A stretch of DNA of 64,000 nucleotides from Gemmatimonadota bacterium (GCA_040882465.1 JBBEBG010000035.1:1-64000); one strand, 5' to 3'; counted from the first letter of the stretch, positions 50,953-60,148 are shown. Program-made: numbers and translations. Notes: generated from the letters alone by a model not told the origin.

Positions 50953-51849
50953 ATGGAATGGGTTCGGGTCGCGCTAAACCCATGGGGTGAAGAGGTCGTT
51001 CTCGGGCTCGCATGGAACGTGGCCTGGTTGGTTGCGGTGGTAACCGCGGTCGGCCTCGTGGGGCACGCCCTCCTCGCGAACAAAAGAGAAGATCGCGTCA
51101 CCAAGGCCCCCGTTGACCCGGCGGTCGCCGCGGCCGTCCCCGCACATGTCACACGGCACAACAAGAGCGCCCGGATTTCCCACTGGTTGCTCGCCGCCTC
51201 GACCCTGACGCTGCTCGTGACGGCCTTCGTCCCGATGCTGGGTCTCCAGTTTCCCTGGCTGACGATCCATTGGGTCGCGGGACTGGTGCTCGGAGTGTAC
51301 ATCGTCTACCACATCCTGGACACCACGGTTCGTCTCAGCTGGGGCAAGATGTGGATCGGCTTCCGCGACATCGGGGAGTCGTTCAGCCGGGTCCGGGATT
51401 TCTTCGCCCGTGCCGACAACGCGGAGACGCATCCCGGCAAATGGGCGCTCGAGAACAAGCTCTTTCACCACGTCACCGCGCTCGCCGGGTTCGCCGTCGT
51501 CATCACCGGCGTTCTGATGATGGCCCGGCTTGATACCTGGTTCTGGTCGGCGAACCCGTACGTCCTGGAGATCAGCGACGCGGATTGGGGAACCGTCTTC
51601 CTGATCCATGGGGTGGCGGCGGTCGCGTTCGTGGGGCTGATCATGCTCCACCTTTACCTCGCCTTCCGGCCGGAAAATCTCTGGATTACGCGCTCGATGA
51701 TCAAAGGCTGGATCACGCGCGACGAGTATCTGGAACACCACCATCCCGACCGCTGGAAGCTCTCGAAGAATGGTGATCGGCAGCAGCCTCGGCGGGAGGA
51801 AGCCGTAACGGCGGGGTCCTCGACCTCGTCGTCCGCTTCGCGGGACTGA
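50953..51849 (+). CDS. Cytochrome b subunit (FdhI/HydC-like membrane anchor)
   Basis: A 298-residue membrane protein with five hydrophobic segments. After an N-terminal helix (WNVAWLVAVVTAVGLVGHALL) the haem region resembles formate-dehydrogenase gamma and hydrogenase cytochromes b: RHNKSARISHWLLAASTLTLLVTAF, TIHWVAGLVLGVYIVYHI, NKLFHHVTALAGFAVVITGVLMM, and VFLIHGVAAVAFVGLIMLHLYLAF, with His in the expected ligand positions. Starts 2 bp after the FAD gene. It probably anchors the exported hydroxylase and passes electrons to quinone. The C-terminal tail is Ser/Arg-rich. Confidence 0.87.
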   Translation: MEWVRVALNPWGEEVVLGLAWNVAWLVAVVTAVGLVGHALLANKREDRVTKAPVDPAVAAAVPAHVTRHNKSARISHWLLAASTLTLLVTAFVPMLGLQFPWLTIHWVAGLVLGVYIVYHILDTTVRLSWGKMWIGFRDIGESFSRVRDFFARADNAETHPGKWALENKLFHHVTALAGFAVVITGVLMMARLDTWFWSANPYVLEISDADWGTVFLIHGVAAVAFVGLIMLHLYLAFRPENLWITRSMIKGWITRDEYLEHHHPDRWKLSKNGDRQQPRREEAVTAGSSTSSSASRD

Positions 51850-51855
51850 GGGCCG

Positions 51856-52302
51856 ATGGCCAAGGCGGCTCGCGAGGAGCTTCGCGAGCGGATTGACGCC
51901 ATCGAGGGTGCCTACGAGTACTTCCTCGCTTATGCCGCTCAAGGGATTCGGGAAGAGAGCGAGGGTGCCCGGGTAATCGGCCAGTTCCGGAGACACGTTG
52001 ACGGAATGGCGGAAGGGATTTCGGGGATCGGGGGATGTCTCCGGAGGCTTCTGGCCGAAGAGGAGATCCACGCCGCGGACCGCTTCGAGGCCTTCGCCGA
52101 GGTCGTCACCGCGGATGCCGCCCGTGCCGGGAGCGCGATCGAACTCGTCCGGGCCCAGCGCTTCGCAACCTCCCAGCTGGTGGACAATCTCAACGCTTCC
52201 ACCCACCTCCGGGCTCTCCTCACGGACCTCTTCCTCGTGGACGAGCTGCTCGGCTTGGGCGTGGACCTTTCTCCCGCCGCGCGCGCACCCGAGCCCGCGT
52301 AG
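51856..52302 (+). CDS. Uncharacterised helical protein of the molybdoenzyme operon
   Basis: A 148-residue protein I do not recognise. No signal peptide or membrane segment; mainly predicted helix with high Ala, Glu and Leu (EELRERIDAIEGAYEYFLAYAAQG; FRRHVDGMAEGISGIGGCL; RFATSQLVDNLNASTHL). A single Cys. It starts 7 bp after the cytochrome b gene and is transcribed with the complex, so it may be a dedicated chaperone or cofactor-loading factor, analogous in position to small assembly genes of other molybdoenzymes. That role is an inference from position only. Confidence 0.75.
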   Translation: MAKAAREELRERIDAIEGAYEYFLAYAAQGIREESEGARVIGQFRRHVDGMAEGISGIGGCLRRLLAEEEIHAADRFEAFAEVVTADAARAGSAIELVRAQRFATSQLVDNLNASTHLRALLTDLFLVDELLGLGVDLSPAARAPEPA

Positions 52303-52329
52303 CCGACCCATTTTTCCGGACAGCCGATC

Positions 52330-53229
52330 ATGACCTGGGCCTTCCTGGCGGGGGGGGCGGCGATCTTTTATGCCCTGCACGGAGCCTGGTCGGCGCGGGT
52401 CGCGCGGGCGGCCGGGCCCCTTTTATCCGGATGGGCGCTCTTCACCTTCGCGCTCCCTTTTCTCTTTGCCTACCTCGCGGCAACGGGACTGTCCGCAGTC
52501 GGAATCGGGTATTGGCCCGTGTGGATCATCAATTCGCTCATCAATCTCGGCGCCTCGTATCTCTTCATGTCCGCGCTGAGGATCGGAGACCTGGGACTCA
52601 CCTATCCGCTCCTCGCGCTCACCCCGGTCTTCGTGATTCCCATCGAGTGGGGCCTGCTGGGAGAGCTCCCGGGGCCCTGGGGTGGGGTCGGGATCGCGCT
52701 GGTGGTCCTCGGGGTCTACCTCCTCAATTTTCGGGAGCGGAGGGGCGGGCTCCTCGCCCCATTTCGAGCGCTCGCGAGTGACCCGGGGGCCGTGCGAATG
52801 CTCGTCGTCGCCGTGCTCTGGTCCGTGAGCGGGACCCTCGATCGGGTCGCGGTGCTCGAATCCTCTCCCGCCTTTTACGGCTTCACCCTGTCGGCCGCCC
52901 TCTCGATCCTGTACCTCCCTCTGGTGCTCCGCGCCGGACGGCGGAGCCGCACCGAACCGGGACTGCCGGCGGGGGTTCTGGGACGGATATCGGGAGCGGG
53001 CGTATGGGTCCTGGTCCTCCACGGCTTGCTCTTTGCGGCCATGTTGACCCTTCAGATGACCAGCCTCTCGATGGCGCTCGCCTCCTATGTCCTCAGCATC
53101 AAGCGTTCGGGGGCGATCTTCGCTGTCCTCCTCGGGTACCTGGCCTTTCGTGAAGGCACCCTCGGGCCTCGGCTGGTCGGGGCCGCTGTGGTCGTCTCCG
53201 GTGCCTGCGTCCTCGTGATCTGGGGCTGA
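52330..53229 (+). CDS. EamA/DMT-superfamily transporter
   Basis: A 299-residue protein with ten helices and two EamA repeats (first with INSLINLGASYLFMSALRIGDLGLTYPLLALTPVF, second with SLSMALASYVLSIKRSGAIFAVLLGYLAFRE). It differs markedly from the copy at 19769. Starts 28 bp after the previous gene, so read-through is possible, but it shows no link to the molybdoenzyme. Substrate unknown. Confidence 0.9.
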   Translation: MTWAFLAGGAAIFYALHGAWSARVARAAGPLLSGWALFTFALPFLFAYLAATGLSAVGIGYWPVWIINSLINLGASYLFMSALRIGDLGLTYPLLALTPVFVIPIEWGLLGELPGPWGGVGIALVVLGVYLLNFRERRGGLLAPFRALASDPGAVRMLVVAVLWSVSGTLDRVAVLESSPAFYGFTLSAALSILYLPLVLRAGRRSRTEPGLPAGVLGRISGAGVWVLVLHGLLFAAMLTLQMTSLSMALASYVLSIKRSGAIFAVLLGYLAFREGTLGPRLVGAAVVVSGACVLVIWG

Positions 53230-53237
53230 CCGTCCGG

Positions 53238-53266
53238 TTGACCCCTCTTCGGGACCGGACTAGTGT
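53238..53266 (+). promoter_or_regulatory. Possible thrS promoter
   Basis: TTGACC (53238-53243), 17 bp, TAGTGT (53261-53266). Transcript start is expected near 53273, about 27 nt before the annotated thrS ATG. The -10 matches the consensus at only three positions, so this is tentative. Confidence 0.4.
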
Positions 53267-53299
53267 TCTGCGCCACTACACTGGCTTCTCACCCGCCCA

Positions 53300-55255
53300 A
53301 TGACCGGCTTCCTGGCATCCGCTTCGATGGCATCCGACTCGCCGCTTCGTATCACCCTCCCCGACGGGAAGGTGTTGGAGCTTCCACGGGGTTCGTCCGG
53401 AGCCGACGTCGCCGCCGCCATCGGTCCGGGGCTCGCCAAGGCGGCCCTCGCGGCGGAGGTGGACGGGCAGCTCGTGGACCTCTCCCGACCCATCGAGGGG
53501 GACGCGCGGGTGCGCCTGATCACGGAGCGGGACCCCGAGGCCACGCCGCTCCTTCGTCACTCCGCCGCGCACGTCCTGGCCACGGCGGTCCGGACCCTCC
53601 GGCCGGGTGCCGAGATCGGATTCGGGCCGGCGATCGAGGACGGATTTTATTACGACTTCGGGGTCGAGGAGCCCTTCACTCCGGAGGACCTCGAAGCCTT
53701 CGAGGCCGCGATGCGGAAGGTCATCGAGGCGGACTTCCCCTTCGAGCGGCGCCGGGTCTCCAAGGCGGAAGCGCGGCAACTCTTCCAGGATGACCCTCTC
53801 AAGCTGGAGCGCCTCGAGGAGCTCGGCGACGACGAGATCATTACCGTTTACACGGATGGTCCCTTCCTCGACCTCTGCCGCGGGCCTCACGTCCCTTCGA
53901 CCGGGAGGCTCGCGCACTTTCGCCTCCTCTCCGCGGCCGGGGCCTATTGGCGGGGAGATGAGCGCCGACAGATGCTCCAGCGCATCTACGGCACCGCCTT
54001 CTTCAAGGAAAAAGAGCTCGGGGAGCACCTCGAGCGCCTGGAAGAGGCGAAGCGCCGCGACCACCGGGTCCTCGGCCGCGAGCTGGATCTATTCACGGTG
54101 GATCGGCGTGTCGGGCCGGGGCTCATTCTCTGGCAGCCCCACGGCGCGATCGTACGGAGCGAGATCGAGAACTTCGAGCGGGAGTTGATCCTCCGGCATG
54201 GTTACGACCTCGTCTACACTCCGCACCTGATGAGCGAAAAGCTCTTCGAGATCTCCGGGCACCTGGAGAACTTCAAGGAAAGCATGTTCGCGGCGGTGGA
54301 AGTGGAAGGGGGCCGTTACCGGCCCAAGCCGATGAACTGTCCGGGGCACATCTGCATTTACGAATCCGGCCAGCGCTCCTACCGCGACCTCCCGATTCGG
54401 TACGCCGAATTCGGAACCGTGTACCGTTATGAGCGGAGCGGCGTCCTTCACGGGATGCTCAGGGTGCGAGGGTTCACTCAGGACGATGCGCACGTCTTCT
54501 GCACGGAAGAACAGGTTCCGTCGGAGGTGGAGGCGCTCCTCGACCTGGTGGACGAGATGCTCCGGACCTTCGGGTATCCGTACACGATCGAACTGGCCAC
54601 CCGCCCCGAGAAGGCGATCGGCTCGGAGGCACAGTGGGCCAGGGCCGAGGCCGTCCTCCGGGCGGTTTTGGAGAAGAGGGGGATCGACTACGCCGTGGAC
54701 GAGGGGGGCGGCGCATTTTATGGCCCCAAGCTTGACTTCAAGCTCATCGATGCGATCGGGAGAAATTGGCAGGGCCCGACCGTCCAGCTCGATTTCAATC
54801 TTCCCGAACGTTTCGGCCTCGAGTACGTGGGGGACGACAACGAGCGGCATCGCCCCGCGATGTTGCACCGCGTCCTGGTGGGGTCCATGGAGCGCTTCGT
54901 GGGTGGGCTCATCGAACACTACGCGGGCGCGTTTCCCCTCTGGCTCGCGCCCGAGCAGGTCCGAATTCTTCCGATCTCCGAGGACTCGCGGGAGGACGCG
55001 GCGGCCTTCACCGCCGAGCTGAAGGACCAGCGGATACGGGCCACCCTGGTCGAGCGGGAGACCCTCGGTTATCGGATCCGGGAGGCCGAGATGAGGAAGG
55101 TCCCGTACATGGGTGTCATCGGCGAGCGGGAAGCCGCCGAGGGGACGGTTGCCGTGCGGAAGCGAGGCGCGGGGAAGAAGCAGGAGATCATGCCCCGAGG
55201 GGTCTTCCGCGATCGGCTCCTGGAAGACATCCGCCGCCGGGCTCTCGACTTCTGA
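53300..55255 (+). CDS. thrS: Threonyl-tRNA synthetase
   Basis: A 651-residue class II synthetase. TGS domain at residues 10-75 (PLRITLPDGKVLELPRG); editing domain with LRHSAAHVLATAVRTL and the zinc-type CRGPHVPSTGRL; catalytic core with MKPMNCPGHICIY-like PKPMNCPGHICIYE, motif 2 YRYERSGVLHGMLRVRGFTQDDAHVFC, and motif 3 HRPAMLHRVLVGSMERF; C-terminal anticodon domain to VAVRKRGAGKKQEIM. The ATG at 53327 is an alternative start. Neither start has a clear ribosome-binding site. Full length. Confidence 0.97.
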   Translation: MTGFLASASMASDSPLRITLPDGKVLELPRGSSGADVAAAIGPGLAKAALAAEVDGQLVDLSRPIEGDARVRLITERDPEATPLLRHSAAHVLATAVRTLRPGAEIGFGPAIEDGFYYDFGVEEPFTPEDLEAFEAAMRKVIEADFPFERRRVSKAEARQLFQDDPLKLERLEELGDDEIITVYTDGPFLDLCRGPHVPSTGRLAHFRLLSAAGAYWRGDERRQMLQRIYGTAFFKEKELGEHLERLEEAKRRDHRVLGRELDLFTVDRRVGPGLILWQPHGAIVRSEIENFERELILRHGYDLVYTPHLMSEKLFEISGHLENFKESMFAAVEVEGGRYRPKPMNCPGHICIYESGQRSYRDLPIRYAEFGTVYRYERSGVLHGMLRVRGFTQDDAHVFCTEEQVPSEVEALLDLVDEMLRTFGYPYTIELATRPEKAIGSEAQWARAEAVLRAVLEKRGIDYAVDEGGGAFYGPKLDFKLIDAIGRNWQGPTVQLDFNLPERFGLEYVGDDNERHRPAMLHRVLVGSMERFVGGLIEHYAGAFPLWLAPEQVRILPISEDSREDAAAFTAELKDQRIRATLVERETLGYRIREAEMRKVPYMGVIGEREAAEGTVAVRKRGAGKKQEIMPRGVFRDRLLEDIRRRALDF

Positions 55256-55270
55256 CCCTCACCCCCACGC

Positions 55271-55298
55271 TTGACGCCCCCCTCCTCGGCGGTATCTT
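55271..55298 (+). promoter_or_regulatory. Probable promoter of the infC-rpmI-rplT operon
   Basis: TTGACG (55271-55276), 16-bp spacer, TATCTT (55293-55298, four of six). It would start a leader of about 205 nt before infC that contains the terminator at 55437-55467. Confidence 0.5.
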
Positions 55299-55436
55299 TC
55301 CTTCAGGAAAAACGCGGAAGTGAGGGGGGAGAGCCCCTTCCACCTTTCGGCACTCCCTCCGCACCGGGGAGGTTGGCCGCCGGGTCCGAATTGCCTTGGT
55401 GCGGGCTCAGTTGGCCTACCCGCCCTACGGCTTGAT

Positions 55437-55467
55437 CGGCCCGGACAACGCCGGGCCGCTTTTTTTT
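55437..55467 (+). terminator. Leader terminator between thrS and infC
   Basis: A perfect 8-bp stem, CGGCCCGG (55437-55444) with CCGGGCCG (55451-55458), six-nt loop, then C and eight T. It ends 42 nt before the infC start and lies inside the leader defined by the promoter at 55271. It therefore either ends thrS transcription or works as an attenuator of the ribosomal operon, as known for L20 or IF3 leaders in other bacteria. GCGGG near 55401 and CCCGC near 55420 offer an alternative pairing. Confidence 0.75.
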
Positions 55468-55509
55468 GTGGTTGGTCCGAACGCATCCGTTCCCATCGGA
55501 GGTACGACC

Positions 55510-56031
55510 ATCAAGGAACAAAAGGTTCGCGTAAACGAGCAGATCCGAATCAGCCCCATCCGCCTCATTGACGCCGACGGGGGCCAGGTCGGGATCATTT
55601 CTCTCGACGACGCCCGGACCAGGGCGGCAGAAACTGGCCTGGATCTCGTTGAAGTCGCGCCGGACGCGCGGCCGCCGGTTTGCCGTTTGATGGACTATGG
55701 GAAGTTCAAGTACGAGGAAGCTCGGCGGGCCCGGGAGGCACGGAAGAAGCAACACACGATTCAGGTGAAGGAAGTGAAATACCGCCCGGGGATCGAAGAG
55801 CACGACTACGAGTTCAAGACCCGGCACGTCCGGCGATTTCTCGAGGAAGGGGACAAGGTGAAGGTCACCATGATGTTCCGGGGCCGCCAACTTTCCCATC
55901 CGGAGTTCGGACTCGAAGTCCTCGAACGTGTCCTCGTGGACGTGGAGGACGTGGGAAAAATCGAAAGTCAGCCGACGCGCGAGGGCCGCACGATGACGAT
56001 GGTGCTCGCGCCCGTCAACACGAAAGCATAG
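55510..56031 (+). CDS. infC: Translation initiation factor IF-3, AUC start
   Basis: 173 residues if started at the ATC at 55510. GGAGGT ends six nt before that codon, and the sequence [21 protein letters not shown] is where IF3 proteins begin; an ATG at 55396 would lie inside the leader and the terminator hairpin. Rare start codons (AUU, AUC) are a known feature of infC that allow IF3 to repress its own mRNA. IF3-N and IF3-C motifs ([71 protein letters not shown]) are complete. Confidence 0.94.
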   Translation: MKEQKVRVNEQIRISPIRLIDADGGQVGIISLDDARTRAAETGLDLVEVAPDARPPVCRLMDYGKFKYEEARRAREARKKQHTIQVKEVKYRPGIEEHDYEFKTRHVRRFLEEGDKVKVTMMFRGRQLSHPEFGLEVLERVLVDVEDVGKIESQPTREGRTMTMVLAPVNTKA

Positions 56032-56068
56032 CAGGGCGCCCGGGAGCCGGGCCCGCCAGGAGACGAAG

Positions 56069-56266
56069 ATGCCGAAGATGAAGTCGAACCGCGCTGCCGC
56101 GAAGCGGTTCAAGCGCACCGGGACCGGCAAGATTCGCCGCCGGAAGGCTTACAAGAGCCACATCCTCACGAAGAAGTCCCCCAAGAGGAAGCGGCATTTG
56201 CGAAAGGCCACCCTCGTATCGGCGGCCGATGAGAAGCGCGTCAAGCGGATGCTTCCGGGCATCTAA
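56069..56266 (+). CDS. rpmI: Ribosomal protein bL35
   Basis: A 65-residue, strongly basic protein with the bL35 pattern [30 protein letters not shown] followed by [17 protein letters not shown] and a terminal KRMLPGI. Second gene of infC-rpmI-rplT, 37 bp after infC and 32 bp before rplT. AGGAG precedes the ATG. Confidence 0.97.
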   Translation: MPKMKSNRAAAKRFKRTGTGKIRRRKAYKSHILTKKSPKRKRHLRKATLVSAADEKRVKRMLPGI

Positions 56267-56298
56267 CGCGCCCACAATCTCAACGAGGGAGTCAAGCC

Positions 56299-56661
56299 AT
56301 GCCACGGTCTACGGGCGCCCCGGCGCGCAAGGATAGAAAGCGGAAGATCCTGAAGGAAGCGAAGGGCTACTTCGGGGGAAGGAAAAAGCTCTACCGGACC
56401 GCCAAGGATGCGGTGGAGAAGGGGTGGGAACACGCCTATCGCGACCGGAAAAAGAAGAAACGCAACTTTCGGCGCCTCTGGATTACCCGGATCAACGCGG
56501 CGGCACGCCAGCACGATCTCTCGTATTCCCGCCTCATGAACGGGCTTCGCGAGTCCGGCGTGGAGCTCGACCGAAGGGCATTGGCGGAGCTCGCCATCAA
56601 GGATCCGGTCGCCTTCGGCGTCCTCGCAGGCCAGGCCAAGGAGAAGCTCGGCCTCGGCTGA
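56299..56661 (+). CDS. rplT: Ribosomal protein bL20
   Basis: A 120-residue protein: [41 protein letters not shown] and [26 protein letters not shown] are diagnostic of bL20. The first about 10 residues are slightly unusual ([13 protein letters not shown]), still basic. bL20 is the usual feedback regulator of this operon in other bacteria, acting through the leader RNA. Confidence 0.97.
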   Translation: MPRSTGAPARKDRKRKILKEAKGYFGGRKKLYRTAKDAVEKGWEHAYRDRKKKKRNFRRLWITRINAAARQHDLSYSRLMNGLRESGVELDRRALAELAIKDPVAFGVLAGQAKEKLGLG

Positions 56662-56678
56662 TCCCCCCCCGGAGCCCC

Positions 56679-57713
56679 ATGTCCAACGAAGGAGAGCTGG
56701 TCGAGGCGCTCAAGCGGCTGGAGGCCGAGGCCGTAGAGGGTGTGCGCCTTGCGTCCGACGCCCGCGCGCTCGAGGCGGTCCGGGTCGCCTTCCTGGGGCG
56801 GAAGGACGGCCGGATTTCCGGCATCCTCCGGCACCTCGGGGAGCTTCCAGAGGCCGAACGTCCACGCGTCGGCGCCGAGGCGAATCGGGTTAAGGAGCGG
56901 CTCCAGGGTGCGCTCGACGACCGCGAAGCCGAGCTCGCGGGCGCGGGCGAGGCGGAGGCTCCCGCCGAGGACCTGACACTCCCGGGGCGCCCGGAATGGA
57001 CGGGTGCGCGGCATCCGGTGACTCGGGTCATCGATGAGCTCGTAGGGATTTTCCGCGGGCTCGGTTTCACCCTCGCGCGGGGCCCTGAGGCCGAGACGGA
57101 GTGGTACAACTTCGAGGCGCTGAACACCCCCCTCGACCACCCAGCCGCTGACGAGCAGGACACCCTCTACCTCAAGAGTGGCCACCTCCTGCGAAGCCAC
57201 ACCTCCCCCGTACAGATCCGGATCATGGAGCGGCATCCTCCGCCGATTCGAATCCTCGCACCGGGAATGGTCTACCGCCGCGATTCGTACGACGCGACCC
57301 ACACCCCCGCCTTCATGCAGCTCGAGGGGCTCGCCGTGGACGAAGGGATCACCTTCGTGGATCTCAAGGCGACGCTCGCCGAATTCGCGCGCCGGTATTG
57401 GGGTCCGGGGACACGGGTCCGCTTCCGCCCTTCCTTCTTTCCCTTCACGGAACCCTCGGCCGAAGTGGATGTGAAACGCGTCTTCCGAGACGAGGAGGGC
57501 GTCGAGCGCGAGTCGGACTGGATCGAGATCATGGGGGCGGGAATGGTGGATCCCGCCGTCCTCGAGGGTTGTGGCCTCGATCCCGAACGCTACACCGGGT
57601 TCGCCTTCGGAATGGGGCCTGGCCGGATCGGGCTTCTCCGATACGGGGTTCCGGATCTGCGCCTCTTTTTCGAAAACGACATGCGCTTTCTCCGCCAGTT
57701 CGCGGACGCATGA
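56679..57713 (+). CDS. pheS: Phenylalanyl-tRNA synthetase alpha subunit
   Basis: 344 residues from the ATG at 56679; earlier in-frame text belongs to the rplT region. N-terminal coiled coil (to about 90), then class II motifs: HPVTRVIDELVGIFRGLGFTLARGPE, RSHTSPVQIRIMERHPPPIRILAPGMVYRRD (motif 2), HTPAFMQLEGLAVDEGITF and the C-terminal motif 3 GFAFGMGPGRIGLLRYGVPDLR. Stop overlaps the pheT start (ATGA). 18 bp after rplT. Confidence 0.97.
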   Translation: MSNEGELVEALKRLEAEAVEGVRLASDARALEAVRVAFLGRKDGRISGILRHLGELPEAERPRVGAEANRVKERLQGALDDREAELAGAGEAEAPAEDLTLPGRPEWTGARHPVTRVIDELVGIFRGLGFTLARGPEAETEWYNFEALNTPLDHPAADEQDTLYLKSGHLLRSHTSPVQIRIMERHPPPIRILAPGMVYRRDSYDATHTPAFMQLEGLAVDEGITFVDLKATLAEFARRYWGPGTRVRFRPSFFPFTEPSAEVDVKRVFRDEEGVERESDWIEIMGAGMVDPAVLEGCGLDPERYTGFAFGMGPGRIGLLRYGVPDLRLFFENDMRFLRQFADA

Positions 57714-60148
57714 AGGTCTCTCTCCGCTGGTTGCGGGAGCTCGCTCCCGGGCTCGACGGGCACCCCGAGGAGCTCGCGGAGCGCCTCGCCGCGCTCGGCG
57801 CGCCTGTCGAGACGGTCGAGCCGCTCGCCCAAGGACTCTCGCAAATCGTGGTCGCGAAGGTGAAGGAGGTCCGTCCGCACCCGAACGCCGATCGCCTCCG
57901 GGTGTGTGACGTGGACGCCGGAGGGGCGACACTTCAGGTCGTCTGCGGTGCCGACAACGTGGCGGCAGGCGGGGTCTATCCGTTCGCGCCGGTGGGCGCG
58001 ACGCTTCCCGGTGGCATGACGATCGGAAAGGCCAAACTCCGGGGCGAAGTCTCCGAGGGGATGCTCTGCTCGGAGCGCGAGTTGGGCCTTGGGCACGGAT
58101 CTCAGGGGCTGATGGTGCTGAACGAGTCCCTCCGTCCCGGCACGACCCTCGTAGACGCGCTTTCCCTCGACGACGTGCGGATGGACGTCGAGGTCACGTC
58201 GAACCGGCCGGACCTCCTCTCGCACGAGGGGATCGCCCGGGAGCTGGCTCACGGCGGCCACGCGGCCCTCGTCCTTCCGGCATTTCCCGACGAGGAGTCC
58301 GCGGCGATCGCCCACGTCGAAGGGTTGGAGCTCCGCACGGCCGCGAACGAAGTGTCCGCCGGCGAGGTCTCCGTCCGGATCGAGGCGCCGGAGCTCTGCC
58401 CTCGTTATCTGGGCCTCGTCGTTCGGGGGGTGCGGGTGGCCCCGTCACCCCTCTGGCTCCAGAACCGCCTCCGGGCCGCGGGCGCCCGCCCGATCAACAA
58501 CGTCGTGGACGCGACGAACTACGTCCTCCTCGAGCTCGGGCAGCCCCTCCATGCGTTCGATCTGGACCGCCTGGAGAAGCGCACCATCGTCGTGCGGGCG
58601 GTGGGGCCGGGGGAACGGCTCCGGACGCTGGACGGAGTGGATCGAAAGCTCTCCAAGGGGATGCTCGCGATCTGCGACGCGGTGCGCCCAGCCGCGGTCG
58701 CGGGCGTCATGGGAGGGGCCGACTCGGAGGTCGGTTCCCGGACGAACGACCTCATTCTCGAGTGCGCCCACTTCACGCCCGGGCCGATCCGCGCCACCCG
58801 GAAAGCGCTCGCACTCAGCACGGACGCTTCCTACCGCTTCGAACGGGGGGTGGATCCCGAGGGGATGGTTCGGGCGATGCACCGCGCGGCCCGGCTGATT
58901 CTCGCGACCGCGGGGGGCAAGATCAACGGACCGATCCTGGACTGCGCCGCGCGTCCCTTCGCACGTTCGACGGTGAGCCTTCGCGCCGCGCGGGTCGAGC
59001 GGGTCTTGGGGTTGGCTTTCTCCGAGACGGAAATCCGCACGCTGCTCGAACCGCTGGGCTTCGAGGTGGCCGGTGGCGGTGGGGCGCTGGCCGTCCAGGT
59101 TCCGGGTTTTCGAAGCTTCGACGTGACACGGGAGGTGGATCTCATCGAAGAGATCGCGCGCCGGAAGGGATTCGACGCCTTTCCCGACGCGCTCGGACCG
59201 TTCCGGCCGAGCACCGTCCCGGATCATCCCCTCTTCGACCTCGAGGAGCGGCTCCGCCGGCTCCTCGAGGGTGCGGGACTCTGCGAGGCGCAGACCCCCG
59301 CCTTCGCTCCGGCCTCGGAAGGGGAAGTGGAGCTCCTCAATCCGATTTCGGCGGAGGAGGGCTCTCTTCGGACCGGCCTCCTCCCTGGCCTGGTTCGGCG
59401 ACTCGAGCACAACCTGGCGCGCGGGGTCCGTGACGTGCGGCTCTTCGAGATCGGCACCGTTTTCCACCGCGGCGCGCCCGGTGAGCTCCCCCGCGAGGAG
59501 ACCCGGCTCGCGGCGATTCTCCACGGATCCCGACGGCCGGCGCACTGGAGCGGGGCGGCGGACCCCCTGGACCTCTGGGACCTCAAAGGGCTTCTCGAGC
59601 GGGTGGTCCAGGTTGCTTGCGGGGTGGGGTCACGGTTGAGTCCGGCCGACAAGTCCGCCGCCCTGGCGGCCGGCCTCCTCTCGGAATCGGCCTTTGCCGC
59701 GACCGGCGATGGAGGTCACCTCCTGGGCGTCGGCGGACGGCTGATGCCCGGCCGGGGAGACCTCCCCCCCTGGGCCTCGGAGGTCTGGGCGCTCGAGGTT
59801 CCTCTCGCGGCCAACCCTGCGCCCGCGCCGGTTCCCGCTTACGTTCCACTCCCGATCCATCCCGGCGCCGAGCGCGACCTCGCGCTCCTTGTTCCGGGCG
59901 AGGTCGCTGTGGAGAGGGTCCTCTCCCTCGTCCGGGCTCGGGGCGGGGAGGTGCTGGAAGAGGTTGGGGTTTTTGATCTCTACCGGGACGAAACCATGGC
60001 GGAGGGCGCGCGCTCCGTGGCGATCCGGCTCAACTTCCGGGCCCGCGACCGCACGTTGACCGACGGAGAGGTGGAGGGCACGGTGAGGCGAATCGTCCAC
60101 GATCTCGCAGAGGAGCTCCATGTCGGTGTCCGGGGATCCCAAGGCTGA
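57710..60148 (+). CDS. pheT: Phenylalanyl-tRNA synthetase beta subunit
   Basis: An 812-residue protein. It starts KVSLRWLRELAPGLDGHPEELAERL, then an EMAP-like tRNA-binding domain (VVAKVKEVRPHPNADRLRVCDVDAG), the B3/B4 editing region (NNVVDATNYVLLELGQPLHAFDLDRL), B5 (ETEIRTLLEPLGFEV), the pseudo-catalytic core and the C-terminal ferredoxin-fold anticodon-binding domain (YVPLPIHPGAERDLALLVPGE to the end). It forms the (alpha-beta)2 enzyme with PheS. The next small gene overlaps its last 29 bp. Confidence 0.97.
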   Translation: MKVSLRWLRELAPGLDGHPEELAERLAALGAPVETVEPLAQGLSQIVVAKVKEVRPHPNADRLRVCDVDAGGATLQVVCGADNVAAGGVYPFAPVGATLPGGMTIGKAKLRGEVSEGMLCSERELGLGHGSQGLMVLNESLRPGTTLVDALSLDDVRMDVEVTSNRPDLLSHEGIARELAHGGHAALVLPAFPDEESAAIAHVEGLELRTAANEVSAGEVSVRIEAPELCPRYLGLVVRGVRVAPSPLWLQNRLRAAGARPINNVVDATNYVLLELGQPLHAFDLDRLEKRTIVVRAVGPGERLRTLDGVDRKLSKGMLAICDAVRPAAVAGVMGGADSEVGSRTNDLILECAHFTPGPIRATRKALALSTDASYRFERGVDPEGMVRAMHRAARLILATAGGKINGPILDCAARPFARSTVSLRAARVERVLGLAFSETEIRTLLEPLGFEVAGGGGALAVQVPGFRSFDVTREVDLIEEIARRKGFDAFPDALGPFRPSTVPDHPLFDLEERLRRLLEGAGLCEAQTPAFAPASEGEVELLNPISAEEGSLRTGLLPGLVRRLEHNLARGVRDVRLFEIGTVFHRGAPGELPREETRLAAILHGSRRPAHWSGAADPLDLWDLKGLLERVVQVACGVGSRLSPADKSAALAAGLLSESAFAATGDGGHLLGVGGRLMPGRGDLPPWASEVWALEVPLAANPAPAPVPAYVPLPIHPGAERDLALLVPGEVAVERVLSLVRARGGEVLEEVGVFDLYRDETMAEGARSVAIRLNFRARDRTLTDGEVEGTVRRIVHDLAEELHVGVRGSQG

